Source of the DNA: Desulfobacca acetoxidans DSM 11109
GTDB lineage: Bacteria; Desulfobacterota; Desulfobaccia; Desulfobaccales; Desulfobaccaceae
Reading direction: 5' to 3'
Assembly (NCBI RefSeq): GCF_000195295.1
Contig: NC_015388.1
Coordinates: forward strand, 2,294,001 to 2,358,000
DNA: 64,000 bases
The notes under the pieces are model-generated. The model was given only the letters and a program-made list of their open reading frames with translations, was not told the DNA's origin and searched no databases. Of the stretch, positions 1 through 8,486 are shown one piece after another; position 1 is the first letter of the stretch, and each line of letters begins with the position of its first letter. Position numbers and translations under genes: made by a program.

Positions 1-968
1 CCCCGGCCTTCTTGTCGGCGGCTGAGGTAAAAATCGGCCAGGGCAAATCGGGCTGCATTATTATCAGGATGTTTGGCGGCAAAATCCTTTAAAACCTGTT
101 CACCTTCTTTAACTTTGCCTCTACCTACCAGGAATTTGGTCAGGGCTACGGCGTGTTTCTCGTTATCCGGTTCCAACCCTAACTGCTGATGCAACGCCTG
201 CTCGGCCTTATCCAATTGTCCTGCCAAAATGTAGTGTCGGGCCAATTCCGACTGCAGGCTGGCTTTTTGGGGCTCTAATTTTACTGCTTCGAGAAAATAC
301 TTCTCGGCCTCGGGAAATTGTTTTTGCGCATCGGCCACCCGTCCCCGCGCCAGGAGGAGTTCCTCACTGTCGGGATTGGCCTTAATCCCTTCCTCCAATA
401 TGGCAACGGCGCGCTCCAGGTTCTTTCGGTTGGATTCCATCTGCGCCTGGATGAGATAGACCTCATATTTTTTCGGGTCTAATTGCTTGGCTTCCTGCAA
501 TTTTTCTATGGCAGCCTCCAGTTTTCCTTGTGCCGCCGCTAAAGAGGCCGCCAACAGCAAAACGTCTGAGTTCTTGGGCGCCAACTCCAGAGCTGTTTTC
601 AACCGGGCTTCGGCCTCGTCTAACCTCTTACCTGACAGATAAATCCGGCCCAACAATATTTGGGCCTCCAGTAATTTTGGGTCCAGCTCCGCTGCTTGTG
701 ACAAGGCGCCAAAAGCTCCTCGATAATTTTGCAGTTTTATTTCGGTCTTGGCCACCCACAGGAAGGATTCAGCATATTTAGGGTCTATCTGCACAGCATT
801 TTTAAACTGTAACCGGGCGCGTACATAATCGCCCTTGTCATACAATTCCTTGCCCTCTTTTAAAAACTTATCCCTCTTTTCCTCCATAGAGGCGCAGCCC
901 AAAAAACTTCCGAAAATCATTACCGCGGCCAAAGCCAGCCAGAACACCCGCCATTGGTTTTCTCTCAT
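1..968 (-). CDS. TPR-repeat lipoprotein, C-terminus cut by window edge
   Basis: The frame is open from an ATG at 966-968 to base 1, about 322 codons, with no stop inside the window. The N-terminus is a lipoprotein signal: MRENQWRVFWLALAAVMIFG followed by a lipobox ending GCAS, with the lipidated Cys near residue 26. The rest is a run of roughly 34-residue TPR units with typical A/G/Y/P positions (for example DKGDYVRARLQF and NAVQIDPKYAESFLWVAKTE). Such proteins are protein-interaction scaffolds. Outer-membrane or periplasmic location follows from the lipobox. It resembles the long TPR lipoproteins of exopolysaccharide/PEP-CTERM clusters (PrsT-like), but no such neighbours are visible, so the role is open. 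Confidence 0.8.
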   Translation of the reverse strand, partial: MRENQWRVFWLALAAVMIFGSFLGCASMEEKRDKFLKEGKELYDKGDYVRARLQFKNAVQIDPKYAESFLWVAKTEIKLQNYRGAFGALSQAAELDPKLLEAQILLGRIYLSGKRLDEAEARLKTALELAPKNSDVLLLAASLAAAQGKLEAAIEKLQEAKQLDPKKYEVYLIQAQMESNRKNLERAVAILEEGIKANPDSEELLLARGRVADAQKQFPEAEKYFLEAVKLEPQKASLQSELARHYILAGQLDKAEQALHQQLGLEPDNEKHAVALTKFLVGRGKVKEGEQVLKDFAAKHPDNNAARFALADFYLSRRQEGR

Positions 969-1285
969 CGCCCTATCCTCATAACCGTAAAGTTAAATCC
1001 GCTATTAGACAGACTGCATAATTTGCTGGTTACGTTTACTTCTTATATCAGGAAATTTTTCAAAACTCAATTCACAAACACACAGCAATCACTTTCGGCG
1101 AACAGGTTTTACAGGACATAATTATTATGGTAAGGTATGCGGGTCATGTTCTCGGCACTCGACCAGAGGTTCGAATAAGCCGGCTGCCAGAAGCCTATAT
1201 GTCATTCTTGTGATTCGCGGATAATATATCGATTATGGCAATAGTAGTTATATCGGCAATCAATGCTTGAAAGGTAAAAATTAAG
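969..1285. other. intergenic stretch, no gene seen
   Basis: This 317-base divergent gap lies between the TPR lipoprotein (minus) and the glutamine amidotransferase (plus). It is AT-richer than its flanks and should hold both promoters. I found no convincing -35/-10 pair, hairpin, tRNA or small coding frame. Confidence 0.6.
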
Positions 1286-1981
1286 ATGCGACTGCATTCC
1301 TTCGAACACGTCCCGTTTGAAGATCTGACCAATATTGGTGTATGGGCCAGGAATCGGGGGTATGTTGTATCCCATACCCGGTGGTACGAAAATGACAGTC
1401 CGCCACCGCTGTCGTCCGTTGATTGGCTGGTAGTGATGGGCGGCCCGATGAATATTTACGAGGAAGACCGCTATCCTTGGCTTGCCCGGGAAAAAACGTT
1501 TATCGCTGACGCCATTGCCGGCGGCAAACTCGTATTAGGGGTATGCCTGGGGGCGCAGCTCATTGCCGACGTTCTGGGCGGTCCTGTCTCACGCAACCAA
1601 TTTAAGGAAATCGGTTGGTTTCCGGTCTCCCTGACCGCATCCGCAATCGATTCGCCGCTGCTTGTAGGCTTACCGCCGGAATTCATTGCTTTTCATTGGC
1701 ATGGTGACACTTTTCAAACGCCTCCCGGCGCCGTGCCTATCGCTTCTAGCCGTGGTTGTGCCAACCAGGCTTTCATCTACCGGAATCGTGTTGCAGGCCT
1801 GCAATTCCACCTGGAATCCACCCCGGATAGTGTAAGCAGATTAATTCGGCACTGCGGCGGTGAATTGGTTGAGGCTCCTTTTATCCAGTCACCGGCGGAA
1901 ATGTTGGCGCCGGTTGATTTTTTCCTGGAAATCGAAAGAATCATGACTAGATTATTGGACAATATGGCCCAAGAGGCCTAA
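1286..1981 (+). CDS. type 1 (class I) glutamine amidotransferase domain protein
   Basis: The protein has 231 residues and is a stand-alone class I GATase of the GMP-synthase glutaminase type. Visible features are the oxyanion/strand motif VVMGGPMN (about 49-56), the nucleophile elbow GVCLGAQLIA with Cys87, and the His/Glu pair in LQFHLE (His175, Glu177), which complete the catalytic triad. FHWHGDTF (about 136-143) is also typical of the family. The family releases ammonia from glutamine or hydrolyses gamma-glutamyl compounds. No synthetase domain is fused or adjacent, so the acceptor is unknown. It is followed after 62 bases by the YeeE/YedE pair on the same strand. That might indicate a sulfur link, but this is only inference. 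Confidence 0.88.
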   Translation: MRLHSFEHVPFEDLTNIGVWARNRGYVVSHTRWYENDSPPPLSSVDWLVVMGGPMNIYEEDRYPWLAREKTFIADAIAGGKLVLGVCLGAQLIADVLGGPVSRNQFKEIGWFPVSLTASAIDSPLLVGLPPEFIAFHWHGDTFQTPPGAVPIASSRGCANQAFIYRNRVAGLQFHLESTPDSVSRLIRHCGGELVEAPFIQSPAEMLAPVDFFLEIERIMTRLLDNMAQEA

Positions 1982-2043
1982 CAATAGTATGCAATAGCAC
2001 TAGTTCAGCTAATTGAGTAACGAGTTTGCGAGGTTGAGCTGAT

Positions 2044-2574
2044 ATGGCTGTTAACCTGTTAAAACACGACGGCTGGAACCCTTATATGGCAGGCGCCCTT
2101 AGCGGACTGGCAGCAATTTTTTCAGTCTGGATCACCGGTAAATACTTCGGGGCCTCCACCACGTTCTCCAAGTCCGCTGGCATGCTGGAAAAAATCTTCT
2201 CCCCGGAGCGCGTCGCCAGTCTGGCTTATTTCCAGAAGGAAATTCCCCAGATTGATTGGCAATGGATGTTTGTATTTGGCATCTTTCTGGGATCTCTCAT
2301 CGCCGCGACCACCGACGGCAGTTTTCATGGCCAGGCAGTACCGGATATGTGGTACCAGCGCTTCGGACCGCACCCGGTTAAGCGCGGGCTGGCAGCTTTC
2401 GGTGGCGGCATCGTGGCCATATTGGGGGCCCGCCTGGCCGGCGGCTGTCCCAGCGGCCATGGGCTGAGCGGTTCCATGCAGCTTGCCGTCAGTAGTTTTA
2501 TTGTCCTCATCTGCTTCTTTCTAGGAGGTGTGCTCATGGCCCGCCTGTTATACGGCAGAGGAGAGACCTCATGA
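2044..2574 (+). CDS. YeeE/YedE family sulfur-transport membrane protein, first half
   Basis: The protein has 176 residues with several hydrophobic helices, and belongs to the YeeE/YedE (DUF395, TsuA-like) family. The key motif is LAGGCPSGHGLSG near residues 131-143, with Cys135. This is the family signature in which a Cys inside the membrane is thought to relay thiosulfate or another sulfur species. The family is found both as one long protein and as two half-length partners. Here it is split, and its ATGA junction overlaps the next gene by 4 bases, so the two are translationally coupled and probably pair in the inner membrane. A GAGG ribosome-binding site lies 10 bases upstream. Confidence 0.88.
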   Translation: MAVNLLKHDGWNPYMAGALSGLAAIFSVWITGKYFGASTTFSKSAGMLEKIFSPERVASLAYFQKEIPQIDWQWMFVFGIFLGSLIAATTDGSFHGQAVPDMWYQRFGPHPVKRGLAAFGGGIVAILGARLAGGCPSGHGLSGSMQLAVSSFIVLICFFLGGVLMARLLYGRGETS

Positions 2575-3098
2575 TCAAACTCCTCTATGGCCTCATCACC
2601 GGCATAGTTTTCGGCTTTCTGCTCCAGAAAGCCAGGGTCTTGCGTTATGATAAGCAGATCGGCGCTCTCCGCCTTCAGGACATGACGATCATCAAGTTTA
2701 TGCTTTCCAGCGTCCTGGTAGGCCTGGTGGGCATCTACGCCCTGCAGGACGCCGGACTGGCAAAGATTTCGGTCAAATCCACTCAATTGGGCGCCAACAT
2801 CCTGGGCGGTCTTATTTTTGGCCTGGGCTGGGGTCTGATCGGCTACTGCCCGGGCACTGCCGTAGGCGCCGTTGCTGAAGGCCGTTGGGACGCCCTCTGG
2901 GGTATTGCCGGCATGCTTGTTGGGGCTGCCTTATTCGCCGAAATCTATCCTTTTTTGAAAACCACTGTTTACACCTGGGGAAATTATGGGAAACTTACTC
3001 TACCCCAGCTGCTCGGCCTCAACCATTGGCTGATTATTATTCTCTTTATCGCTGGCGGCCTAGCCCTTTTCCGCTTCTTTGCCAAAAAAGGCATCTAA
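2571..3098 (+). CDS. YeeE/YedE family sulfur-transport membrane protein, second half
   Basis: The 175-residue polytopic protein starts inside the stop of the preceding YeeE-like gene (ATGA at 2571). It carries the second family motif, GLGWGLIGYCPGTAVGA at about 84-100, with Cys93. The two conserved-Cys halves together match a complete YeeE/YedE transporter, and import of thiosulfate or a related sulfur compound is the likely role. Substrate and direction cannot be read from the sequence. No rhodanese or TusA gene is adjacent, unlike many YeeE loci. Confidence 0.87.
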   Translation: MIKLLYGLITGIVFGFLLQKARVLRYDKQIGALRLQDMTIIKFMLSSVLVGLVGIYALQDAGLAKISVKSTQLGANILGGLIFGLGWGLIGYCPGTAVGAVAEGRWDALWGIAGMLVGAALFAEIYPFLKTTVYTWGNYGKLTLPQLLGLNHWLIIILFIAGGLALFRFFAKKGI

Positions 3099-3171
3099 AC
3101 TCCGATGGATACTTATTAGGATTATAATATCAGTATGTTATTAAAATTATCCTTTCTCTCTAGTTTTTTTG

Positions 3172-3199
3172 TTGACGGCTTCGATAAAAAAGCTATCAT
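3172..3199 (+). promoter_or_regulatory. probable sigma-70 promoter for the small Lys-rich protein
   Basis: TTGACG at 3172-3177 and TATCAT at 3194-3199 are separated by 16 bases. They lie about 65 bases ahead of the GTG start at 3264. The match is good by eye but has not been tested. Confidence 0.5.
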
Positions 3200-3263
3200 C
3201 TGCTAGCAGTGAGATTTTGGATAATCACTAAACTTTATTCAGCCTCAGAGGAGGTAAGCAGCA

Positions 3264-3467
3264 GTGAAGAAGTTGGCATCATTTATTTTAGCGTTATTAT
3301 TTACTTTTGGCGTTGTGGGCACTACTTTGGCCCAAGCAACTCCGCCCAGTGAGCAGCCTTCTGTTGCTGCCGAGGAAGCAGCCCCCAAAAAGGTGAAGAA
3401 AGCCAAGAAAGGCAAGAAAGCCAAGAAGGGTAAAAAAGCCAAGAAGGCTGCCGAAACTCCGCAATAA
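3264..3467 (+). CDS. small secreted lysine-rich protein
   Basis: This 67-residue protein has a GTG start and a strong GAGGAGGT ribosome-binding site at about 3249-3256. Residues 1-25 form a clear Sec signal peptide (MKKLASFILALLFTFGVVGT, cleavage expected after LAQA). A short acidic linker (SEQPSVAAEEAAP) follows. The tail is a polycation made of repeated KKAKKG units, ending AAETPQ. The DNA under the tail is a simple AAGAAAGGC-type repeat, so length may vary between strains. It has its own promoter and terminator. The role is unknown: the composition suggests binding to LPS, polyphosphate or nucleic acid in the periplasm. It is superficially like acid-shock Asr proteins or histone-H1-like tails. 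Confidence 0.75.
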   Translation: MKKLASFILALLFTFGVVGTTLAQATPPSEQPSVAAEEAAPKKVKKAKKGKKAKKGKKAKKAAETPQ

Positions 3468-3497
3468 ATTCAGTGTAAAGACATCCGAAGACAAAAA

Positions 3498-3522
3498 AAG
3501 GCCGGTCCCCGTTACCGGCCTT
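3498..3522. terminator. bidirectional intrinsic terminator
   Basis: A 9-base-pair stem AAGGCCGGT / ACCGGCCTT closes a 7-base loop. An A-run lies on the left (3493-3499) and a T-rich run on the right (3521-3530). It sits between the convergent Lys-rich protein gene and gpmA and can serve both strands. Confidence 0.9.
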
Positions 3523-3559
3523 CTTAATTTGTCCGCCTTGCGCCTGTATCCTGCCGCCT

Positions 3560-4312
3560 TTACTTTTTCCCGCCTTTGAGTTGGTTGGCCACGGCCTGAA
3601 TGGCTGCCTGCACCTTTTCTGGGTCGCCCAGGTAAAAAGTCCGGATGGGCTTAAGACCTTCATCTAATTCATAGACCAGAGGAATTCCCGTAGGGATATT
3701 CAGGGAGACAATCGCCTCATCTGAAATCTGGTCCAGATATTTCACTAGCGCCCTGAGGCTGTTTCCATGAGCTGCAATGAGCACCCGTTTGCCGGTCTTG
3801 ATGGTAGGGGCAATGGTCTCATGCCAGTAAGGCAGGAATCGGGCCACGGTATCTTTCAAACACTCGGTCAAGGGGATCTCTTCCGATTTGAGAGACGCAT
3901 ACCGTGGGTCATTTCCCGGCCACCGGGGGTCATCCTGAGTCAGCGGCGGAGGCGGGGTGTCATAACTGCGGCGCCAGATCTGAGTCTGCTCCATGCCGAA
4001 GGTATTGACCGTCTCCACTTTATTGAGTCCCTGGAGAGCACCGTAATGCCGTTCGTTCAAACGCCAATTGTGGTAGACCGGGATCCACATCAGGTCCATC
4101 TCTTCCAAAACCAGCCACAGGGTCTTGATGGCCCGAGAAAGAACGGAAGTAAACGCCAGATCAAAGACGTAGCCTTCCTTTTTGAGATAACGGCCTGCCT
4201 CTATGGCTTCCTGAACGCCCTTTGGCGACAACCCGACATCCGTCCAGCCGGCGAACTTATTCTCCTTATTCCACACGCTCTCGCCATGGCGCAACAAAAC
4301 GACTGTATACAT
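3560..4312 (-). CDS. gpmA: 2,3-bisphosphoglycerate-dependent phosphoglycerate mutase
   Basis: It interconverts 3- and 2-phosphoglycerate in glycolysis and gluconeogenesis in the cytoplasm. I chose the ATG at 4310-4312 ([18 protein letters not shown]) because it is preceded by an AAGGAAG ribosome-binding site. The longer frame to 4375 would add 21 residues with no family match. The product has 250 residues, the usual dPGM length. The phosphohistidine lies in LLRHGES (His9), the substrate loop in [12 protein letters not shown], the ERHYGALQG segment is intact, and the second catalytic His is in [11 protein letters not shown]. It is a monocistronic unit convergent with the Lys-rich protein gene. 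Confidence 0.96.
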   Translation of the reverse strand: MYTVVLLRHGESVWNKENKFAGWTDVGLSPKGVQEAIEAGRYLKKEGYVFDLAFTSVLSRAIKTLWLVLEEMDLMWIPVYHNWRLNERHYGALQGLNKVETVNTFGMEQTQIWRRSYDTPPPPLTQDDPRWPGNDPRYASLKSEEIPLTECLKDTVARFLPYWHETIAPTIKTGKRVLIAAHGNSLRALVKYLDQISDEAIVSLNIPTGIPLVYELDEGLKPIRTFYLGDPEKVQAAIQAVANQLKGGKK

Positions 4313-4835
4313 GTCCCGTCTTCCTTTCGCATCAGATGGAAAATCCTGTCCTGTCTTAAAAAGTTTAGAGTTCACGGTTGAAAGTCAGATAAGAGGGCGA
4401 CACTGCCCACCGCCAGATTCTGGCCCGACGATCCTTGAGTAATTGGATTGAGGTTAATTGTATCTTATCATGAAGCCAAATTAAAAGCCCTCTAGACAAA
4501 AGAAGTGGGCAAGAAAAGGAGGTTCGATCTCTCCCTTAATCACTGCTGGGCTTTCATTGAGGCGAAGGCTTCCGACCTGAGTCATACCGTAACCCGCAGA
4601 AAATGATAAGAGAGAGAAGAACTTTTGTTCGGTATCTTAGGAAAAAAGGTCTTTACAGACCGGGATGTCCGGGATAAGTTGGCATGCTAGGTCAATATGA
4701 GTCCTCAGGTTCTGAGGAATACAACGAAGCATAAAAACAGAACCATGGTGGCTGCTCACAATAATGCTTTTTCTGCTCACCGCACACTGCCCACCGCCCA
4801 CTGTTTTTATAAAAGCATGAAGGGACATGGTTATA
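4313..4835. other. intergenic stretch, no gene seen
   Basis: This is about 520 bases between divergent gpmA and the HDAC-like gene. The 14-mer CACTGCCCACCGCC occurs near both ends (about 4398 and 4784), but no hairpin or gene was recognised. Short open frames here have neither ribosome-binding sites nor protein-like composition. Confidence 0.5.
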
Positions 4836-5798
4836 ATGAAAGCAAACACCGGTTATGTCTATGATGAGCGGTATCTCAAACACGAACCCGGAGGTTATCA
4901 TCCGGAGCGGCCGGACCGCTTGCGAGCCATTCAGCAGCGGGTAATCTCCTCAGGACTTATAGATGAATTGGTTTTAATACAGCCCTATGAGGCGCCCCTG
5001 GACCGGATTACCAGACTCCATGATCCGGATTATCTTGAAAGGTTCCGTCTTGCCTGTGAGAAAAAAATGAGGATATTTCAATCCCCTGATAATGGTATCT
5101 GCGCCGACAGCTATGCTATCGCCCTATTGGCCGTTGGCGGTGTTCTAGCCGCCTGTGACGCCGTGATGACCGGCAAGGCGCACAACGCTTTCTGCGCCGT
5201 CCGCCCCCCTGGACATCATGCGGAACACGCCCAGGCCATGGGCTTCTGTTTTTTTAACAATATCGCTATCGGCGCCCGGTATTTGCAGGATAAATACGGC
5301 CTGGAGCGCATTGCCATCCTCGACTGGGACGTCCATCACGGTAATGGCACCCAACATCTCTTTGAGACCGATCCTACGGTTTTCTATATCTCTTTACACC
5401 AAGACCCGTTTACCTGCTATCCTGGCACCGGACGTCAGAACGAGCAAGGCAAAGGGGCCGGCCTGGGTTTTACTCTCAATTTTCCCCTCCCCCGCGGGAG
5501 CGGCGATAAAACCTATCTAAAAACGATTCAAGAAGGGGTGATCCCCGCCTTAGTTGCTTTTCACCCGGATTTCTTAATGATATCATCGGGATTTGACGCC
5601 CACGCCGATGACCCGCTGGCACATATGGAGCTAAGCCGGGATGGATATGCCCACATGGGACGCCTCATGGCGGCATTTGCCCAGGAACACTGCAACTCCC
5701 GTATTATTACAGTACTCGAGGGCGGGTATAATCTGGAAGTGCTGCAGGAGTGCGTCGAAGATCATCTCCGCATCCTGCAGGGTATCTCTGACTCCTGA
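4836..5798 (+). CDS. histone deacetylase-fold hydrolase (AcuC-like)
   Basis: The protein has about 320 residues of the arginase/deacetylase fold, a zinc hydrolase acting on acetyl-lysine proteins, acetyl-polyamines or related amides. Visible catalytic pieces are RPPGHHAEHAQAMGFCFFNN (charge-relay His-His), DWDVHHGNGTQ (zinc ligands Asp and His), SSGFDAHADDPL (third zinc ligand) and the C-terminal LEGGYNLEVL. In bacteria such proteins deacetylate acetyl-CoA synthetase (AcuC) or polyamines. The substrate here is not determined, and no acs or acuA lies nearby. Two ATGs compete, at 4827 and 4836. The GAAGGG site fits 4836 better, and the earlier one would add only three residues. Confidence 0.92.
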   Translation: MKANTGYVYDERYLKHEPGGYHPERPDRLRAIQQRVISSGLIDELVLIQPYEAPLDRITRLHDPDYLERFRLACEKKMRIFQSPDNGICADSYAIALLAVGGVLAACDAVMTGKAHNAFCAVRPPGHHAEHAQAMGFCFFNNIAIGARYLQDKYGLERIAILDWDVHHGNGTQHLFETDPTVFYISLHQDPFTCYPGTGRQNEQGKGAGLGFTLNFPLPRGSGDKTYLKTIQEGVIPALVAFHPDFLMISSGFDAHADDPLAHMELSRDGYAHMGRLMAAFAQEHCNSRIITVLEGGYNLEVLQECVEDHLRILQGISDS

Positions 5799-5812
5799 AC
5801 CTTTGGAATGGC

Positions 5813-5849
5813 GCGCCGGTGAAGTACTTTCAGAAGTATAACCCGGCGC
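5813..5849. terminator. long hairpin between convergent genes
   Basis: The outer stem is GCGCCGG (5813-5819) with CCGGCGC (5843-5849). The inner stem is TACTT (5825-5829) with AAGTA (5834-5838). It lies between the converging HDAC-like and cyclase genes. There is no T-tract, so it may act as a weak or factor-assisted terminator. Confidence 0.5.
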
Positions 5850-5884
5850 ACCCCTCCCAGACCCTGCACTCGGTCCCCGGATTA

Positions 5885-7921
5885 TTATTTACTCTCCAGA
5901 ATATAGACCCCTTGCCAATCAGGAGGAGGAGGGTCTTGCCGATAACGCTGCAAACGCCGCAAGAAGCAGAGAGTTGGCTGATCTTGTGGTCGTTGGGCCA
6001 ACACTCCCTGAAATAATCGTTCAGCCCGATCCCACTGCCGCTGCCGGTAGTCCTGTAAAGCGGCTGCAAAGGTATGCAACCAGGGAAACCGGATGTTGTC
6101 CTCCCGCTGGGCCAGCAACTCATAAATAGTCACCGGTTGACTCCGTCCCTTGACCTGCACCTGATCCAGTTCCCGAAAGACAAATTCCGCAGCGGCCAAC
6201 TGATACGTGAATTCACTCACCAATATAGAGGTTCCGTAGATTTTATTAACTCCCTCCAGGCGGGAAGCCAGATTAACGGCATCTCCCATGACAGTATAAT
6301 TAAAACGATCCCGGGAGCCGACATTGCCAACGATGGCCTTGCCCGTATGGAAGCCGAGTCGGGCGGTGAGACATGGGAGACCTCGAGCCCGCCAGCCGTC
6401 TTGCAATGGCTGGAGGGCTTCCTGCATGGCCAGTGCGGCCAGACAGGCGTTCAGGGCATGGCGGGAGGAAGGAATGGGGGCCCCCCAGAAAGCCATGATA
6501 GCGTCGCCGATGTACTTATCCACCGTCCCCCGGCAATTAAGAATAACCTCAGTCATCGTTGTGAAATATTCGTTCAGGAGGTGAATCAGGTTTTCTGGAG
6601 ACAGGTGCTCCGAGATGGAAGTAAATCCGGCAAGATCGGAAAACAGGACGGTGACTTCAACCTCCTCACCCCCCAGACGAAGGCGCTCCGGATAGGAGGT
6701 AATGATCTCTACCAGCGAATCCGAGACATAGCGCGAAAAGGCCTGCCGCAGCCAGCGTTTGTCCCTGGCGGCCAGCAGATAATGGCCGAAAGAATTACCG
6801 CCGTAAATCAAGATCAGGCCACTACTCAGCAAAACCGGCGGAACCCACAGGCGATGGGCGAGAAAGAGATACACCGAACCACTCAAGATAACGCCGAGGA
6901 GCACGAGCAAGCCGATCAGGCCGGATAGCGGGCTCAGACGAGCAAAAAGGTAGGCGGCGGCAATCAACACTACTGCAAACAGCAAAACCCGAGGCCCGTC
7001 GGGAATTGTGCGGCCGGCAGTGCCACAGAGCAATGTGTGGATGATATTCCCCTGGATTTCAACGCCGGTCATCATCTGTCCGGTGAGGGAGTAATGAGGC
7101 GTATAAAAGGCATCGGCTTGACCTTGCGGGACTAGAGCAGCCTCCAGCATACGTCCCACCAGGACGATTTTGCCGCGGATACGATCGGTTGGCAGAGGAT
7201 AATTCGGATCGACAACTTGATAGTAAGATACGATATCCAGGGTGTGGGCCGGACCGCTGTATTCTATCAGGCCGGAGCAAGACGAAGGAATATGACACTG
7301 AGGATTAAAGAGACGTGCGACAAGCAAGGCCATGGTTTGCTGACCGGCTAATTCTACCTGAAAGCGCCGGACTACCCCATCCGGATCGGGTGTCACCATT
7401 GTCAGACCTACGCCTTTGGCCGCAGTGGCCAATAGGGGAAGAGGCGTCACCAAAATCTGGCGGTTAAACCCCGGCCCTTGCACTACCTCAAAAGTTTGGG
7501 CCAAGACAACGTTGCCGGCCTCCTGCATGATTGTCGCCAGAACCTGATCTTCTTGCGGAGAGGTGGGGTCGGCAAAAAGGACATCGAAGGCTATCACCTG
7601 CGCACCGGCCTCTCTCAGGCGTTTGATCAAGAGGGCGTGCCAGCTTCGGGGCCATGGCCAGGCATGGCGAAGTTCCTGGAACGAGGCCTCATCAATGCCC
7701 ACGATAAGGATATCGGTAGGACAGGAACTCGCAGAACGCCACTGGTAACAGAAGTCCAGGGCGCGATTTTCCAAAAATCGGCCTAAGGTCAGAAAGCTGG
7801 CAGGGGTGACCACCCAGAAGGCCAGCACTCCCAAAATCAGACCGCGCAGCCAGGGTTGGCTGAATGTCTTAGAAAAAGAGGGCAAGCTTGGATAATATCC
7901 TTCGTTTAGGGCAAAAGACAT
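5885..7921 (-). CDS. CHASE2-domain class III adenylate/guanylate cyclase
   Basis: The protein has 678 residues. The order is a short cytoplasmic N-terminus, a membrane helix (about 25-45), an extracytoplasmic CHASE2 sensor (about 50-305, with DILIVGIDEASF and VIAFDVLFADP), three membrane helices (about 310-380), a linker and a class III cyclase domain (about 420-610). Metal Asp residues are D429 (LFSDLAGFTS) and D473 (DKYIGDAIMAFWG). Lys469 and the YTVMGDAVNLASR segment are typical of adenine-using enzymes, so cAMP is the likely product. About 65 C-terminal residues are TPR-like. It is monocistronic, with a dispersed repeat just upstream of the start. No cAMP receptor gene is in the window. 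Confidence 0.93.
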   Translation of the reverse strand: MSFALNEGYYPSLPSFSKTFSQPWLRGLILGVLAFWVVTPASFLTLGRFLENRALDFCYQWRSASSCPTDILIVGIDEASFQELRHAWPWPRSWHALLIKRLREAGAQVIAFDVLFADPTSPQEDQVLATIMQEAGNVVLAQTFEVVQGPGFNRQILVTPLPLLATAAKGVGLTMVTPDPDGVVRRFQVELAGQQTMALLVARLFNPQCHIPSSCSGLIEYSGPAHTLDIVSYYQVVDPNYPLPTDRIRGKIVLVGRMLEAALVPQGQADAFYTPHYSLTGQMMTGVEIQGNIIHTLLCGTAGRTIPDGPRVLLFAVVLIAAAYLFARLSPLSGLIGLLVLLGVILSGSVYLFLAHRLWVPPVLLSSGLILIYGGNSFGHYLLAARDKRWLRQAFSRYVSDSLVEIITSYPERLRLGGEEVEVTVLFSDLAGFTSISEHLSPENLIHLLNEYFTTMTEVILNCRGTVDKYIGDAIMAFWGAPIPSSRHALNACLAALAMQEALQPLQDGWRARGLPCLTARLGFHTGKAIVGNVGSRDRFNYTVMGDAVNLASRLEGVNKIYGTSILVSEFTYQLAAAEFVFRELDQVQVKGRSQPVTIYELLAQREDNIRFPWLHTFAAALQDYRQRQWDRAERLFQGVLAQRPQDQPTLCFLRRLQRYRQDPPPPDWQGVYILESK

Positions 7922-7975
7922 CCAAAGACACCGGCTCCTTTAAATAATAGAAGCGGCGGTCGAAAATATTAGAAA

Positions 7976-8063
7976 ATTCGCAACACTTCAGTTAACAGAA
8001 GCATGACTTCATTTTATCAGAAAATAAGTTACTTGGGGCGAGTACCGGATTCACCCCTTTCAG
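7976..8063. repeat. diverged MITE-like intergenic repeat, left-end half
   Basis: ATTCGCAACACTTCAGTTAA begins at 7976 and matches the terminal repeat of the element at 30446-30594. A degenerate GGGGCG...CACCCC palindrome follows at 8034-8056. Bases 7976-8030 also match 10312-10372. The repeat lies 55 bases upstream of the cyclase start and fills most of this gene-free stretch. Confidence 0.6.
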
Positions 8064-8239
8064 TCGCAGACCGGGTGGGGAAACTCAGCCAAGGTTTAAC
8101 AATGGCAATAAAAATCAGGAAAGATATGGGATAGGCTAGCTGGCTCATTATCATCCTATCTTTGAAAGCTGCCACTTCACGATCATATGTGGATCTGGCA
8201 CCGAATATGCATATTTATGGCTTCCAAAGGAGGTTGATA

Positions 8240-8353
8240 ATGCTGACGCAAGGCTTTTTCTGGTTCCTCCTGATATGCGAAATAGCTGCCATCGGCCTGC
8301 TTCTGGTGGCGATAGTATCAAAAGTGAGGGGTATTTGGAAGAATTATGAATGA
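8240..8353 (+). CDS. 37-residue single-pass membrane protein
   Basis: The ATG at 8240 has an excellent AAAGGAGGT site (8226-8234, 5-base spacing). The longer frame from 8162 has no such site, so the short start is chosen. The peptide begins MLTQGFFWFLLICEIAAIGL, continues through one hydrophobic helix and ends with a basic tail (SKVRGIWKNYE). This is the topology of small inner-membrane regulators or subunits. No homologue was recognised. It is isolated: the cyclase is divergent on the left and typA converges from the right. Confidence 0.6.
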   Translation: MLTQGFFWFLLICEIAAIGLLLVAIVSKVRGIWKNYE

Positions 8354-8486
8354 ACCCTAGATGTCAAGATAAGTGAACAAAATAAGATATTCATGTTTGA
8401 TGAACTTATCATGGTCTGTTGAGGTTGTTAATGCCATCTCCAAATTTACAGAGGCTCCAAAAGGGGCATGGTCTGGAGGCCTCGTC

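Noticed and set aside
1150-1200. Possible tRNA because of a GGTTCGAAT stretch
   Set aside because: No acceptor, D or anticodon stems can be formed around it.
6074-6928. 284-codon open frame opposite the cyclase gene
   Set aside because: Antisense shadow of the conserved cyclase domain; composition is not protein-like.
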